From assembly GCA_964034945.1 (NCBI GenBank), contig OZ035960.1, positions 107,727,933-107,791,932 on the forward strand: DNA of 64,000 bases, read 5' to 3'. The notes below the pieces were generated by a model. It saw only the letters and a list, made by a program, of their open reading frames with translations, was not told the DNA's origin and did no database searches. Numbering within the stretch: the stretch's first letter is position 1; each line of letters starts with the position of its first letter. Below, piece after piece: positions 25,171-37,287 of this stretch. The DNA comes from Chrysopilus asiliformis. Lineage: Eukaryota; Arthropoda; Insecta; Diptera; Rhagionidae. The translations under genes and the position numbers were made by a program.

Positions 25171-25610
25171 GGCCTATTCACTCTTTATCGTAGTCAATCG
25201 TAGAATCGTAGAATCGTAAATAAAATCGTAGTTTTTTGACAGTTCTCCATACAAATTTTTTTACGACGAAAACTACAATCTACCACACCCGAAGGTATAG
25301 TAAAATCCGTAGTTTTTGTCGTACTTCTAATAAAGTGAGGTTAAGGCATGTTTTGTGACATGTCAACTTGGTGCCAACTCCAAAATGGACATTGGAAAAG
25401 TAAGTAAATTAAAGTATTTATATGATTTAGTATAAATTAAGAGTTAAAAAATGCTTTAAACAATTTAGGTAAAGAAAATAAATAAAATAGTCAAAAATTT
25501 ACGACAAAACCCACAACCTCTAGTAAAGCGCTGCTCACGCTTCGTTGTACTTTTCCATCGTAGATGTACAGTACAGTAGATGTACAGTACAATCAAGAGT
25601 GAATTGCCCT
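25171..25610. mobile_element. PIF-like MITE
   Basis: Ends GGCCTATTCACTCTTTATCG and GATTGT...AATCAAGAGTGAATTGCCC are inverted repeats. Flanking target duplication is unclear. The interior has ATGGACATTGGAAAAGTAAG, an ATG followed by a splice donor-like sequence, possibly a remnant of a longer element. Confidence 0.5.
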
Positions 25611-26122
25611 AATGTCTAAATTTTTAAATATATTTTTTTTAATATAACAAGATTGAATATTTCAAAATATTTTCCTCTCGAAATTCAATGAAAATTCCCC
25701 ACGAGTATTTAATTTGTTGCGACAAAGGTAGACTTTTTGTTAAATTAATTACATTTTATAAGGAAAATTGTGAATTGTAATAAAACGGAATTAGAGAAAA
25801 AAAAGAATTAATTAACAAAATTTCATTCTGTTATGCAGACTTGTTAAACCAGAGACAAAAAAATTAAATAAAAAATAGAATAGAATAAAATAAAAAAAAT
25901 ACGTTCATTATACAATTTATAAGACTTCGTAGGTAGAGCTTCACGTCCTGTATTCAGATAGGAAATGGTAACAGATACGCTACAGGTACGCTCCGCTCAT
26001 TAGATGGCCTACAGGTATTTATGAATTTCGTTCGTTTGGTGCTAAAGTTGCGCTGTTATCAGGGATATCCGTATATATGAGACTATATTTTCGAATATAG
26101 TTAGCGACTATAGCGTGATTCA
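25611..26122. other. AT-rich sequence, nothing recognised
   Basis: No supported feature. Confidence 0.5.
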
Positions 26123-26130
26123 GTTGATGG

Positions 26131-26796
26131 CAGTGGCGTAACTAGGTATCAGAACCCCCCACGAAAATCTGGTTTTAGGCCCCCTGTTTGGGAAAACCAA
26201 TTTTTTTAGAATGGTGATAGAGATTTAATTGTGATAAAAATATTAGTTACGGTCCACATGCCTAAATGATATGAGTCCACTAATTTTCTACAAATAAATG
26301 TATGCCAGTCATCATCGATAAAATGCGCCGCATGCGAATTCTTTTCTTGATTCCTTTGGACAATACGTACACACCTACATATTTTGTGACTACATTTGGC
26401 ACTGAAATTGAAGTCAAGTAGATATGAGTAAGCCGGGTCAGATAACAGATAATATGTAATAGGGGAGTGGAAAAGGGAAAGCGTTTAATGCCTGATTCAT
26501 AAGTTAACCCAAAACTAGTCAACAAGACAAAGCGGCGCTTATGGTAAAGACTGTATCTTACGCCTCTCCTGTTTTTCAAAAGATGCGACATTATTTTAAA
26601 GATACATCACAAATTGCGCCGCAGGCAAGATTCTTCGAAAACTTTGTAATTAAATGCGCCGCAGGTGATTACTTTTTTCAAGGAAAACTCGGTGGAAGCA
26701 GTTTTTTTCCTATCACTATCACTAGACTAGGATCCCTTGTCCTCCCGCATTGCGGGCGTATGCCCCCCCCCCCCCCCCCCCCTAGTGACGCCACTG
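26131..26796. mobile_element. hAT-like MITE
   Basis: Ends CAGTGGCGTAACTAGG and CCTAGTGACGCCACTG. Flanks GTTGATGG and CTTGATGG agree at 7 of 8 positions, as expected for the 8-bp hAT duplication. A run of 20 C lies just inside the right end. The motif GCGCCGCAGG occurs twice inside. Confidence 0.8.
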
Positions 26797-26804
26797 CTTG
26801 ATGG

Positions 26805-27576
26805 TATACAAGAGTAGCAGGTATAGGAAAAAAAATGGAAAATAAAATGTATAAATATGTATATACACAAATTCAGTGTAATTAATTTTTATTACGGCAA
26901 GTCCTTTTTTCGTCCTCAATTAATTATTAAAGCTCATAATTCTGCTGCTGTAGAAACTACAAAAAAAAACGGTTGTAGAACAGGATGTACGAGCGACATT
27001 GGACTCTTGAATATAAATATGGAAGATTTAAATAAAAAACTAGAGAAAATTAAGAAAAAGCAAATTTAACTAAAATGTTAAAAAATATAGAGAAAAATGC
27101 GACTACTGGAACGGCCGAGGAAATTCACAGGTAGATGACAGTGGAACTTTATGAAAAAAAATGCGACGAAGGATTTCTGCAGAGTTTTATTTATCGCGAT
27201 GACGGCATCGGTCTAAAACTATGAATTGTGCTTTACACGAATATTCTTTAAATTGAGGAAAAGTAAAAAAAATATCCTCATCAGAGATTTTAAAACTCTG
27301 GTTTAAAAGATTTTTGTATAAAAAGATTTTTCTGCAAATAAAAAGATTTTTCTGCAAATAAAAAGATTTTTCTGCAAATACGAATTCTATAATTTAAACT
27401 TGGAAAAGCTGTCAAAATTTTATTACAAATTGGAAAATTTTACAATAAAATTTTAGATATCAAAAAAAATGACGGCTTTTGTTGCATAATTTTTGAAGCG
27501 TTAATCGAATTATGTAAAAAAAAGTCCACGATATTGTTGTATCCCACCAATCTATAAGTGGCAAAGCGTTCTAAGG
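26805..27576. other. AT-rich sequence with a 21-bp tandem repeat
   Basis: About 27315-27380 holds three copies of AAAAAGATTTTTCTGCAAAT. Nothing else is recognised. Confidence 0.6.
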
Positions 27577-27580
27577 TTAA

Positions 27581-28252
27581 CCCTAAAATGCACGACGTGT
27601 GCTTTAGAGGCACATTTCATTTTCAAACATGATATTTTTATAGATATATTGATGCTTTTCTATTGACATATGTTTGCATTCTATAATAAACCCCCAAAAA
27701 AATCAATTTTTCGTCCAAATTTTTTAGTGTGTATAAAAGCACAACGTGTACCTCTCAGAATATCCTTTTTCGCATTTTTTTAGGAAAAATTGCATTAGAG
27801 GATTTTAGGGGCCACTGATCAGGAATATGATGTTCAAAATTCCATGTATTGGTCCCAAGGACCTGTAAGGATAACGCAAATATCCTTTTTCAATATTTGT
27901 TTCGAAATTTTAAACTAAAAATTTTCGCATCAGGCTATAAAAAAGTCACAGAGTCAACTTTTGCTACAAAAAAATGCAAGACAGAATGTTCGCGTTATCC
28001 TTATAGGTCCTTGAGACCAAAATATCGAAATTTGAATATCATAATCGTTATCATCGGCCCCTAAAACCAACTAATGCAATTTTTTCCGAAAAAAATACGA
28101 AAAAGGATATTCGAATTTTCCTTGCAGGTCCTAAGTGAACTTCGATACACTTGAAATGTAGCTCAATCGATTTCGCGTCCTCGAAAACCTAAAGATTATA
28201 AATTTCATCAAAACCGTTTTCAAAATAAAGAGGGTGTGCACACGTCGTGCTT
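27581..28252. mobile_element. piggyBac-like element with a long internal inverted repeat
   Basis: TTAA at 27577 is followed by CCCTAAAATGCACGACGTGT. The right side has GTGCACACGTCGTGC at about 28236-28250, but the terminal part and TTAA are lost. An inverted repeat with arms about 27757-27900 and 27980-28116 lies inside. Related to 62450-62866. Confidence 0.6.
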
Positions 28253-28261
28253 CAAAATCGG

Positions 28262-28510
28262 TCGTGCAATTGTTAGGATGACGTGATTATCTGTTACCTC
28301 AAATTTTCCCGAAAAACTTCATCTGGGGTTTTTGGGGTCGCCAAATCCGATTCTGACGTTAAGAAGTCTGTAAAGATTATGGAAGGTCCTGTAAGGATAA
28401 CGTTTTTGTCATTTTCTTCGAATTTTCCGGAAAAAATATCATTTTGAGTTTTTGGAGTCGCTGAATCCGATTTTGGATCAAAAGTCCGTAAGGATCACTC
28501 AAAGGCAAGG
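28262..28510 (+). mobile_element. R5 repeat fragment
   Basis: Two partial units with AATCCGATTCTGACGTTAAG and TTGGGGTCGCCAAATCC, matching the second half of R5 at 2525-2650. Confidence 0.5.
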
Positions 28511-29744
28511 ATTCGAATGCTAAAAAATATAAATATAAACGTGACGAAAAACAGACGTCATTTATAAAATCTAAATTTTTTTTTTAAAAACTCTTGTTAA
28601 GAAAATCTATACTTTAATAAAGAATCCAACAAAAATCAGCAACATTCGCGAAAAATGTTTAAAAAATTACAAAATGGCAAAGAATTCAAATACAAAGTAG
28701 TAGCAATAACAGCAATAATAAAAACAAGAAAATCCTTCTCGTCTGCGAAAACACACATCGTATAATAACGAATAAAGGAAACTGTAGCAAGGATAATTGA
28801 TTTTTACATCGGGGAGTTTTTAAGATTTTCGAACAGACAACAAAGCAATGAAAATGTTAAGAATTTTTTTTTACGCCAAACGAACACAATGACACAATTA
28901 ACATTTTTGATGTGATCTATGTGTATATGTGTGTAGGAATGTTTGAGAAAATTCTCATATATGAAAATGGATGATTGTCATCATCGTCATCCGGCCGGAA
29001 TATCCTTTCTCTCTGTAAAGATTCGAAGAAAGCCTTCATTTCTTTACCGATCAAAAAAAAACACCCAAAGAGAAATATTCGTTTAGCCTTGACTTTAACA
29101 TGTATGGCAAATACTTTTATCTATAGATCGACATAAACCCAAAAAGGACGTCGCACTTACATGGATGTGAAATAATTTCAAAAATTGCACATTCTGTTCG
29201 CATACACATAAAAATTTATCCCTTGTAAAACACAACGTCAAAAGAAAAAGTACGCAATGATAATAATCATAAAAAATTTAATTTCTCATCCACCTTTGGT
29301 TCTTTTATATACCTTGACTATCGATCTCCAAGGAGTCATCATTTCATGTTGCTATTTTTTTGTTTTTTCGCAATTTTTATGTTTTTTTTGTGTGGATTTT
29401 TGTAATACTGTACGGCAACCTTCATTGTATTTTTGTATATTAAAAAATCAAAGAAAAACATGTAGGTAAAGGCATTAAAATTTCTGCAAACATAATTCGA
29501 CATTTAAAAAAATTCTACACAAAAATGCAAACATAATTCGACTTTTAAAAAAATTCTACTCAATAAAAAGATTTGTAAAAAATTCAAAGAAAATTAAATT
29601 TGAAAAAAATACAGGCTATTACTCGCAGAGAAAACATTAGTAAATTTAATTATTTTATAATGGGAATCGGGACTATTGCTGAAATAGTTCATTTCAATTA
29701 CAAAATAGTTAATTTCAATTACAAAAATAGTCAATTTAAGTAAC
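28511..29744. other. AT-rich sequence, nothing recognised
   Basis: No supported feature. Confidence 0.5.
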
Positions 29745-30730
29745 AAAATACTAAATTTTAATGCCACAACTTGGCTCGAAAACCACTCAACCCATTTAGA
29801 TGCGGTTTTTTGCTAAATGTGGCTTAGCCATCTGTAAAAATTATAAGCTACTTGATTGAGGTTTGGCTCCCCTCACCTCTTTTCACCCCCGGGACATTTT
29901 GTTTCTCGCTTTGGAATATTTAACACCGTCCCAGCGTGAATATTTAACACCGTCCCAATCTAGGTGTAACAAAATCCCCCCCTCCCTCCCATCATCCTCT
30001 CGCCTGTTATATTTTGAACCACTGAAACGATTTGAATACTGTTTTTAGTGTTAAACAGGCTCAACGTCAAGAAAAAATTTCACCCACTCAAACCCCCGCT
30101 ACAACATGACGCGAAGTCCCCCTCCCGCTAAATACTCAACTACTGGATGGATTTTTGTCTGGTTTTTAGTATTGGACAGGCCGATCGTCAAGTAAAATGT
30201 TTGCCCACACAAACCACTCTCTCCCGAGTGATACGAAACCCCTCTCCCGCTAAATACTCAACTACTGGATGGATTTTTGTCCGGTTTTTAGTATTGGACA
30301 GGCCGATCGTCAAGTAAAATGTTTGCCCACACAAACCACTCTCTCCCGGGTGATACGAAACCCCTCTCCTGCTATATACTCAACTACTGGATGAATTTTT
30401 GTCCGGTTTTTAGTATTGGACAGGCCGATCGTCAAGTAAAATGTTTGCCCACACAAACCACTCTCTCCCGGGTGATACGAAACCCCTCTCCTGCTATATA
30501 CTCAACTAATGGATGGATTTTTGTCCAGTTTTTAGTGTTGGACAGGCCGATCATCAAGTAAAATGTTTGCCCACTCAAACCACTCTCTTCCGGGTGATGC
30601 GAAACCCCTCTCCTGCTATATACTAAACTACTGTATGGATTTTTGTCCGGTTTTTAGTGTTGGACAGGCCGATCGTCAAGGACAATTTTCGCTCACTCAA
30701 ATCATTCCAACATGCTGCGCATCCCCTAAA
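29745..30730 (+). mobile_element. Helitron-like element with a 122-bp tandem array
   Basis: The head CTCGAAAACCACTCAACCCA resembles 20870. Five units of about 122 bp start at about 30119, 30241, 30363, 30485 and 30607, each with AAYACTCAACTACTGGATGG and GACAGGCCGATCGTCAAG. Array identity is high, so the amplification is young. Confidence 0.6.
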
Positions 30731-32814
30731 TTATTCTATGGATTTTCAACACATGTTGCAAAATAAATACAAAAGCCATAAGTGTCCGGCGCTAGGGGAG
30801 TTCGCCCTGTTCCCGGTGTGGCTCATTTTGGTGTGGTTCATTTTACTCCTATATGATTTATCAAATAGAGAAAAAAATCATTTAAAAAACGCCCCTTAAT
30901 TAAATTATATTTTTTTAATTTTTTGGACAGATTGGCTGCCAAAAAGACCTTTTATATTCCTGCAAATAAAAATTGAAACAGCTTTTTAAAAACTTGGAGA
31001 AAATTCTCAGAAATCTAGTGAAAAGTATATATATACATATATATATTATTTATATATAAATTATTTTTTGAGAGCTCAAAAGTCTGTCACACAGTTTGAC
31101 GAGGTTGGGGACGCATTTTTTTCAAATTTTTTATAGCAAAAGTTTGAACGCTATGGGAGAATGGTTTTTACTAACACAACATATTCGTAAAGAGCTCTGC
31201 AAATAAATTGTTTTCAAATTAAATTCAAATTTAAAAACCAGTATGGAAAAAACACATTTTTTACTCGCTGCCACAATTTCTTTTTTACTTTCTACGAACG
31301 AAAAAAAATGTCTTAAGCTACTTTGAAAACGAATGGAAAACTTTACTAAACTCATTAAGAAAGTTGACACGTTTTCAAATATAACTTTTTTCTCACCGAA
31401 AATTTTACGAAAAAAAATAAACAAAAAATGCTGCAGAAAAAAACATTTAGCTACACACATTTATCCCAAAATATATAAAAAATTACTTTTCTCCAACGTT
31501 TTGATTTTTTTCTTGCTGAATAAAAATGTGACTATGTTTTTATAAGATGGGAAAAAAGTAACGACCATCCTATATGAATTTTAATATTTTTATGAGAGGA
31601 ATTTGTAACTGCTGTGCACACTGCACACACAACCACATGAATAAATTTGCCTTAATTTTTTTAACACCCCCTCCACAGTGTTTTGCTACGTTTTTTTGCC
31701 ACCATAAAATACACGGCAAAAAAAATCCTTTTAAGCACAATTTCGAGACGATATACTCACTCTTGGAAATCGTAAAAATTTGAAAATATGTTACGCTAAG
31801 TGTGTAACTGCGGAGTCTGTATATGACCGACCGCCCTTGGGCTGGGCTAGGAAAATTTCTGTCTGCTGAAAAGCTGGCCTCTATGAAAGGGAAAAGAAAA
31901 TGCGATTTTTTTTTGGTTCAGCGAAATCACAAGTAAGGGCGACACATGAAAGAAGAAACTAAGAACCGTTCAACAAAAAGTTTAAGTCGAAGGTAGAAAC
32001 GTTGACGACGAAGTATAAAATTGGACCCAATTTATCACTCATTCAAGGAAAAAGGGAAGTTTATGTGCTCTGTGTGCCCTTTTCACTTTCCAAGGACCAA
32101 CAAAGTTCGAAAAAAAGTATCTGATGGTAGCGGAGGAAAACGTTTTCTCGATTTTTTTTCCAGCGCTATAAGAAAATTGTTGCCCATAGTATGGCATAAT
32201 GGATGAAATACTTTTCTTCTCTATATTACACTCGGCTAGTTACAAAGTCTGCCTTTGCAGGATGTGCATTTGGGGGTAATTTCGAGCAAAGCGACTGGAA
32301 TTGGCGAAATGGAAAAGGATATTCATTTTGTGTATACAAAGGATGTTAAAGGATCAACTTTTTCTTGTCGCAACATTGATTTGAGTGAACTGTGGAGCTA
32401 AAAAGGCACACAATTTCGCTTTTGGTACAATTTTTCTATACCCAAATTCGAAGTACGGAAACGGCTCAATTGAAAGAAATTTGGAATGTGAGCACGTGCT
32501 GGAGACACACTATTGGTTCGTTGCTAGAATAATTTCATATAAAATGACAATATTCCAAATACAAAAATTATCTGTGCACTTTTGGCTAAAAAGTTTCCAT
32601 CGAAGTGGTTTTCCTGCCGACGAGATTCCAGTTTTTCTGTCTTAAGAGTTTTGTGATAAAAGTTTACTTTTTTCATAAATTGTGGTGTGTTAAAAATTAT
32701 GTAAAAACAGCTGATGCTACACGATGAATTTTGGGATGTTTGAAAAATTGTAAACATGAGTGAACTAATTCGCACAACTAATATCTATTTGATATATCAT
32801 ATAGGAATATATCA
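30731..32814. other. AT-rich sequence, nothing recognised
   Basis: No supported gene or repeat family in about 2 kb. ATATATAT-rich stretch near 31030-31065. Confidence 0.45.
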
Positions 32815-33830
32815 GATTCTGTGTACCGTTTGTACTAGCAAAATCGGACCATTCCTTCCCCTCTCCCCCATACAAATAAAACAGTTTTTTTCCAGAAAAA
32901 TTTATAGAAACAAAATGTGTGTAGAATATAATTTTGCATAACTTAGCCATACATCAAAATCCAATCGGACCACTTCTTTCTTCTCCAATACAAATGGAAT
33001 ACTTTTTTCCTGTCTTCTCGAAAACGATGCATAATATTGAAAGATTTATAAAGATCAAACATGTTTAGAATATAATTTTGCATAACTTAGCCATACATCA
33101 AAATCCAATCGGACCACTCCTTCTCCCCCTTCCTATACTAATGAATTTTTTTTTTATACCCGTATGGTGAAACCAAAGGGTATATTAACTTTGCCTTACC
33201 GTTTGTAACGCCAAGATCCCGTCATCACACACAAAAATGAATTACACCAGTGTGTTTAGAATGATAAAAAAAATTGAATTTTGCATGTCCAAACGGTACA
33301 CACGCGTCTGTCTGTCCGTCTGTCTGTCTGTCCGTCTGTCTGTCTGTCCGTCCGTCTGTCTGTCTGTCTGTCTGTGGCGCGGATTGCGGGCGCACGGATT
33401 GAGCTAGAGACGTGAAATTTTGCGCAGATTCGTTTTTCGTAAAATGCGAGGCTAAGTTCGTTAATGGGCAAAAATGGACCATTAGGGGGGGGTACCCCCC
33501 ATACGAACGAAAACGTTTTTTGCGAATATCTCAAAAACGGTACATGTTATCAAAAAAGTGCAAGAACAAAAGTTATTTAGAATATTATTCTACATAAAAC
33601 TCCCATACATCAAAATCCGATTGGAACAAGTTTTAAAAAAATCTTATTGGAAAATTTGAATTCAAATGAAATTTTGATACGCCGTTCAATTAAATCACCA
33701 TACGGGTTTTCAATAATTGCCAGATTGGCAATTATAGCTTTTGTTATGTTTAAACATTTTTCCTGTCATCATATAGAGTATTTGACGATTGGTCCCTGGC
33801 AATTGTAGGTTTTCCTAAGTTTTTTCGCCA
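32815..33830 (+). mobile_element. H3 element carrying an H2 insertion (second composite)
   Basis: 5'-truncated H3 runs to 33154. H2 occupies 33155-33749. H3 resumes with CTGTCATCATATAGAGTATT and its tail GACGATTGGTCCCTGGCAAT. The junction is at the same T run as in the 17961 composite. Confidence 0.7.
33155..33749 (+). mobile_element. H2 element (DINE-1-like)
   Basis: Head TATACCCGTATGGTGAAACC, microsatellite 33306-33374, tail with CACCATACGGGT, hairpin AATTGCC-aga-TTGGCAATT and ATAGCTTTTGTTATG. Confidence 0.75.
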
Positions 33831-35200
33831 CATTTAACTTTTTTCGAGATGTTTTTGAAATTCAAAAAAAATGGCTTCAATATACAACGGTACAGCCACT
33901 GGATCTTCGCCCTACCTGCATTTCGGTCCTGTAATGGCCGCGACAGTCCCGGATTCAGCAACGTTAACCCAGTTTTCTGGAAACCAAATTTTTGCCACGA
34001 ATTTTTCGGATTGGTCTTAAAAAAATTCTAACCTGCGGCGCAGTTTTTCGAAGATCTTGAAAAAGCATGTTTTCTTAAAAGAAATTTCGCCTGCGGCGCG
34101 TTTAATTATAAATCTATCAAGTATAAAGTATTCTTTCCTTAAATATTTGCCTGGAATGCTATTTCTGCTATAATTTAATGAAACCCTAATTTACTTTTTT
34201 GTTGACAAAGAGTGAGGCGTGCCAGATAGAGTTTTTGCCGCAAACGCCGACGCTTTGCCTTGTTGATTACTTTTTGGACTTCTTCTTTAACCCCCTGCCT
34301 TCCCTCTCCTCCAACTCCTTCCCTCTCCTCCAACTCCTTCCCTCTCCTCCCACCCCATCCCCCTCCTACCCCACCAAAAAAAATTTTTTTCAGTTGGATA
34401 AAAATTCTTTCTAACGATCCATGTTATCTTCTTTCCTCCCTTGCTAACGCGCGACCTGAAAAAATACAGTCAGAACTCAGAAATGACAGATTTCCAATTT
34501 AAGATCAACCTAATTGAAATTATTAGAAAATCATTAAAAATTCCGTGAAACATCCTCATATCAAAAAAAATAATAGAAAACTTATATGCAAATTATTTCT
34601 ACTGAATATTTATCTATAAAAACATTTTCGATGACGATACTGCCTGATCACTGTCGAGATGATGTATCTTTATGTGGCACAAAGTCAAATTATGATGATG
34701 ATGATGATGATGATAAAGATACAATCTGACAGCAGCCGCTCGGTTATAAAATGTAGATATCTCTCTTAATTAGGATATGACGTCATTTCAAGCAAGAAAA
34801 CTATTCTTTAAATCGTGATTTTCATTTTATTTTCACTGGCATGAAAATCATTTAGAATTTGTATAATATCTCAAGTGCAATAAAAAAAAATACAAAGTAC
34901 GAATATCTGAGAAATGTTAACTTGAATGAATTTATATTTGCTCTTTGACACGACATTTCTACCACGCAAGTTTTAGATTTTTTTTTTTTTTTTGATTCTT
35001 TTCAAGATGTTTTTTAGGGTTTGAATGTAAGAATTTAATATCACAATGTGTGTGGAATAAAGGATTTTTCGAATCAAAAAATTGTTCCAAATATCCGAAA
35101 AGCAGTGATTTTAAAACTATGTTTCACTCCAGTATATGATTAACTCAAGTTTCATTGAAATCCGTAAAGCGGTTTTCACGTGATGTTGTAACAAACAGAC
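33831..35200. other. Intergenic sequence, small repeats only
   Basis: TGCGGCGC-type motifs at about 34035 and 34094, a CCTCTCCTCCAACTCCTTCC tandem at about 34300-34350, and a GAT run at about 34694. No gene. Confidence 0.5.
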
Positions 35201-35537
35201 TAAATCCCAATTCAAACTAACGATTGCGATGGCGATTGCGATTACGGTTGCGATTACGATTGCGATTACGATTGCAATTACGATTGCGATTACGATGACG
35301 ATTGCGATTACGATTACGATTGCGATTGAGATTACGATTGCGATTACGATTACGATTGCAATTACGATTGCGATTGCGATTACGATTGCGATTGCGATTA
35401 CGATTGCGATTGCGATTACGATTGAAGCTTCTCGACCAATGAGACGATAGTTATATGAAAGCTTTGATCTCATTGGTCGAGGAAGCTCAATCGTAAGCGC
35501 AATTGTTACCATAATCGTTATTCTGAATTGGGCTTTA
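35201..35537. mobile_element. FB foldback element copy B with expanded left arm
   Basis: Starts TAAATCCCAATTCAAACTAA, then about 204 bp of GATTGC/GATTAC hexamers (35220-35423). The centre is GAAGCTTCTCGACCAATGAG...CTCATTGGTCGAGGAAGCTC. The right arm is short, and it ends TCTGAATTGGGCTTTA. Here the left arm is the long one. Confidence 0.85.
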
Positions 35538-36690
35538 GTCTGATTTGGACTTTAGTCTGAATTGGGCTCAACAGACATAATTAAGCCGGTTTTGGTCATA
35601 ACTATATTGGTGGAAATATAAGATCCATTGTCAAAATGTACAAACAGAAAGAGAATTTTATATAGGTTTTTTAAAAATAACTTTGTAATACCGATGTACA
35701 TACTTTGAAATCCGGATTAAAAAAAACATTTAGTAAAAGCCACTGTGTTAAAAACATACCAATCTTGTAATCTGCAAAAATGTACTTGTAAAACCCACCT
35801 TCATCAAAAATGCTACAAATTAAATTCTTTGACACAAAAACTAAACAAAACTTTAAAGGCTACCATAAAAAAAATCCGTTATAATTAAACGACTTTTCTC
35901 ACATAAAGAATTTTCCATAAAGGTTATGTCTCAAAGGATCTTCTAGTGGAATTCTTTGGCTTTATTTGCACTTGAACTCGTTAAATGCGCTAAAAAACTT
36001 TTTAAAACAAAAGCAGTTTTAATACCAATGTCAAATTAAAAAGTCAACTTGTACAAAAAGCTTCCGATTTAAACATTCATAAATCTCTGACATGAAATAT
36101 TTTCTTGAAACAAAAGCGCCCCAAAGCTGGAGCAGAAACAACTTGGAAAAAGAATCACGAATTTCAGCTGTAGTAATTAAAATCTACAAATCTGACTAAC
36201 AGCTCATGACTAAAAAGAAGAAAAAAATGATTCATTTATGAAATTCCTCTCATTTTCAGTTTACTTTTAATATTTTTTTTTCTTGCGGTTGAAATTTTCT
36301 TTAAAAGAATTTGTAAACACAAATGCCATGTACCTACTTTTTAATTTGAGTTTATACGATACATTTAAAAAAAATATCTTTTGTTAAGGAATTTTTCTTA
36401 TGAAATTATTTTTAAAAAAATTTTCTAATGTAACTTTTTAAAAATTGTGTTTATTTCAACAACTTTTATTATAATACAGACTGAAACATGCTAAATTTAT
36501 TTAAAAAAAACTACAAACAAACTTTTTTAAGCATTTTAAACTTGAAAAATGAAACAAAGCATGGGCGTCTGCAAATACCGACAGGGGGATTTTGAAAGGA
36601 CTATTGATTATTTTATATTCCTTGAATAAAGGTGAAATTACAGTGAAAGCGTTGTGTGTCGTGTCGAAAGTTGAACATAGTACTTTCTTA
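35538..36690. other. AT-rich sequence, nothing recognised
   Basis: No supported feature. Confidence 0.5.
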
Positions 36691-37287
36691 TTACGAGCAA
36701 TCGTAATCGCAATCGTAATTGCAAACGTAATCGCAATCGTAATCGCAATCGTAATCGTAATCGCAATCGTAATCGCAATCGTAATCGTAATCGCAATCGT
36801 AATCGTAATCGCAATCGTAATCGTAATCGCAATCGTAATCGTAATCGCAATCGTAATCGTAATCGCAATCGTAATCGCAATCGTAATCGCAATCGTAATC
36901 GCAATCGTAATCGCAATCGTAATTGCAATCGTAATCGCAATCGTAATCGCAATCGTAATCGCAATCGTAATCGCAATCGTAATCGCAATCGCAATCGTAA
37001 TCGTAATCGTAATCGTAATCGCAATCGTAATCGTAATCGTAATCGCAATCGTAATCGCAATCGTAATCGCAATCGTAATCGCAATCGTAATCGCAATCGT
37101 AATCGCAATCGCAATCGTAATCGTAATCGTAATCGTAATCGCAATCGTAATCGCAATCGTAATCGCAATCGTAATCGTAATCGTAATCGCAATCGTAATC
37201 GCAATCGTAATCGTAATCGCAATCGTAATCGCAATCGCAATCGTAATCGCAATCGTAATCGCAAACCTTAGTCTGAATTGGACTTTA
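36691..37287. mobile_element. FB half-element copy C with the longest hexamer array
   Basis: About 570 bp of CGTAAT/CGCAAT units (36697-37265) ending CTTAGTCTGAATTGGACTTTA. The other arm and the ACCAATGAG centre are missing. The order of T and C variants repeats in blocks (for example about 36987-37050 and 37105-37165). Confidence 0.85.

Noticed and set aside
30119..30720. Regularly repeated 122-bp units as a CRISPR-like array
   Set aside because: Units are contiguous tandem repeats without variable spacers, in a eukaryotic genome.
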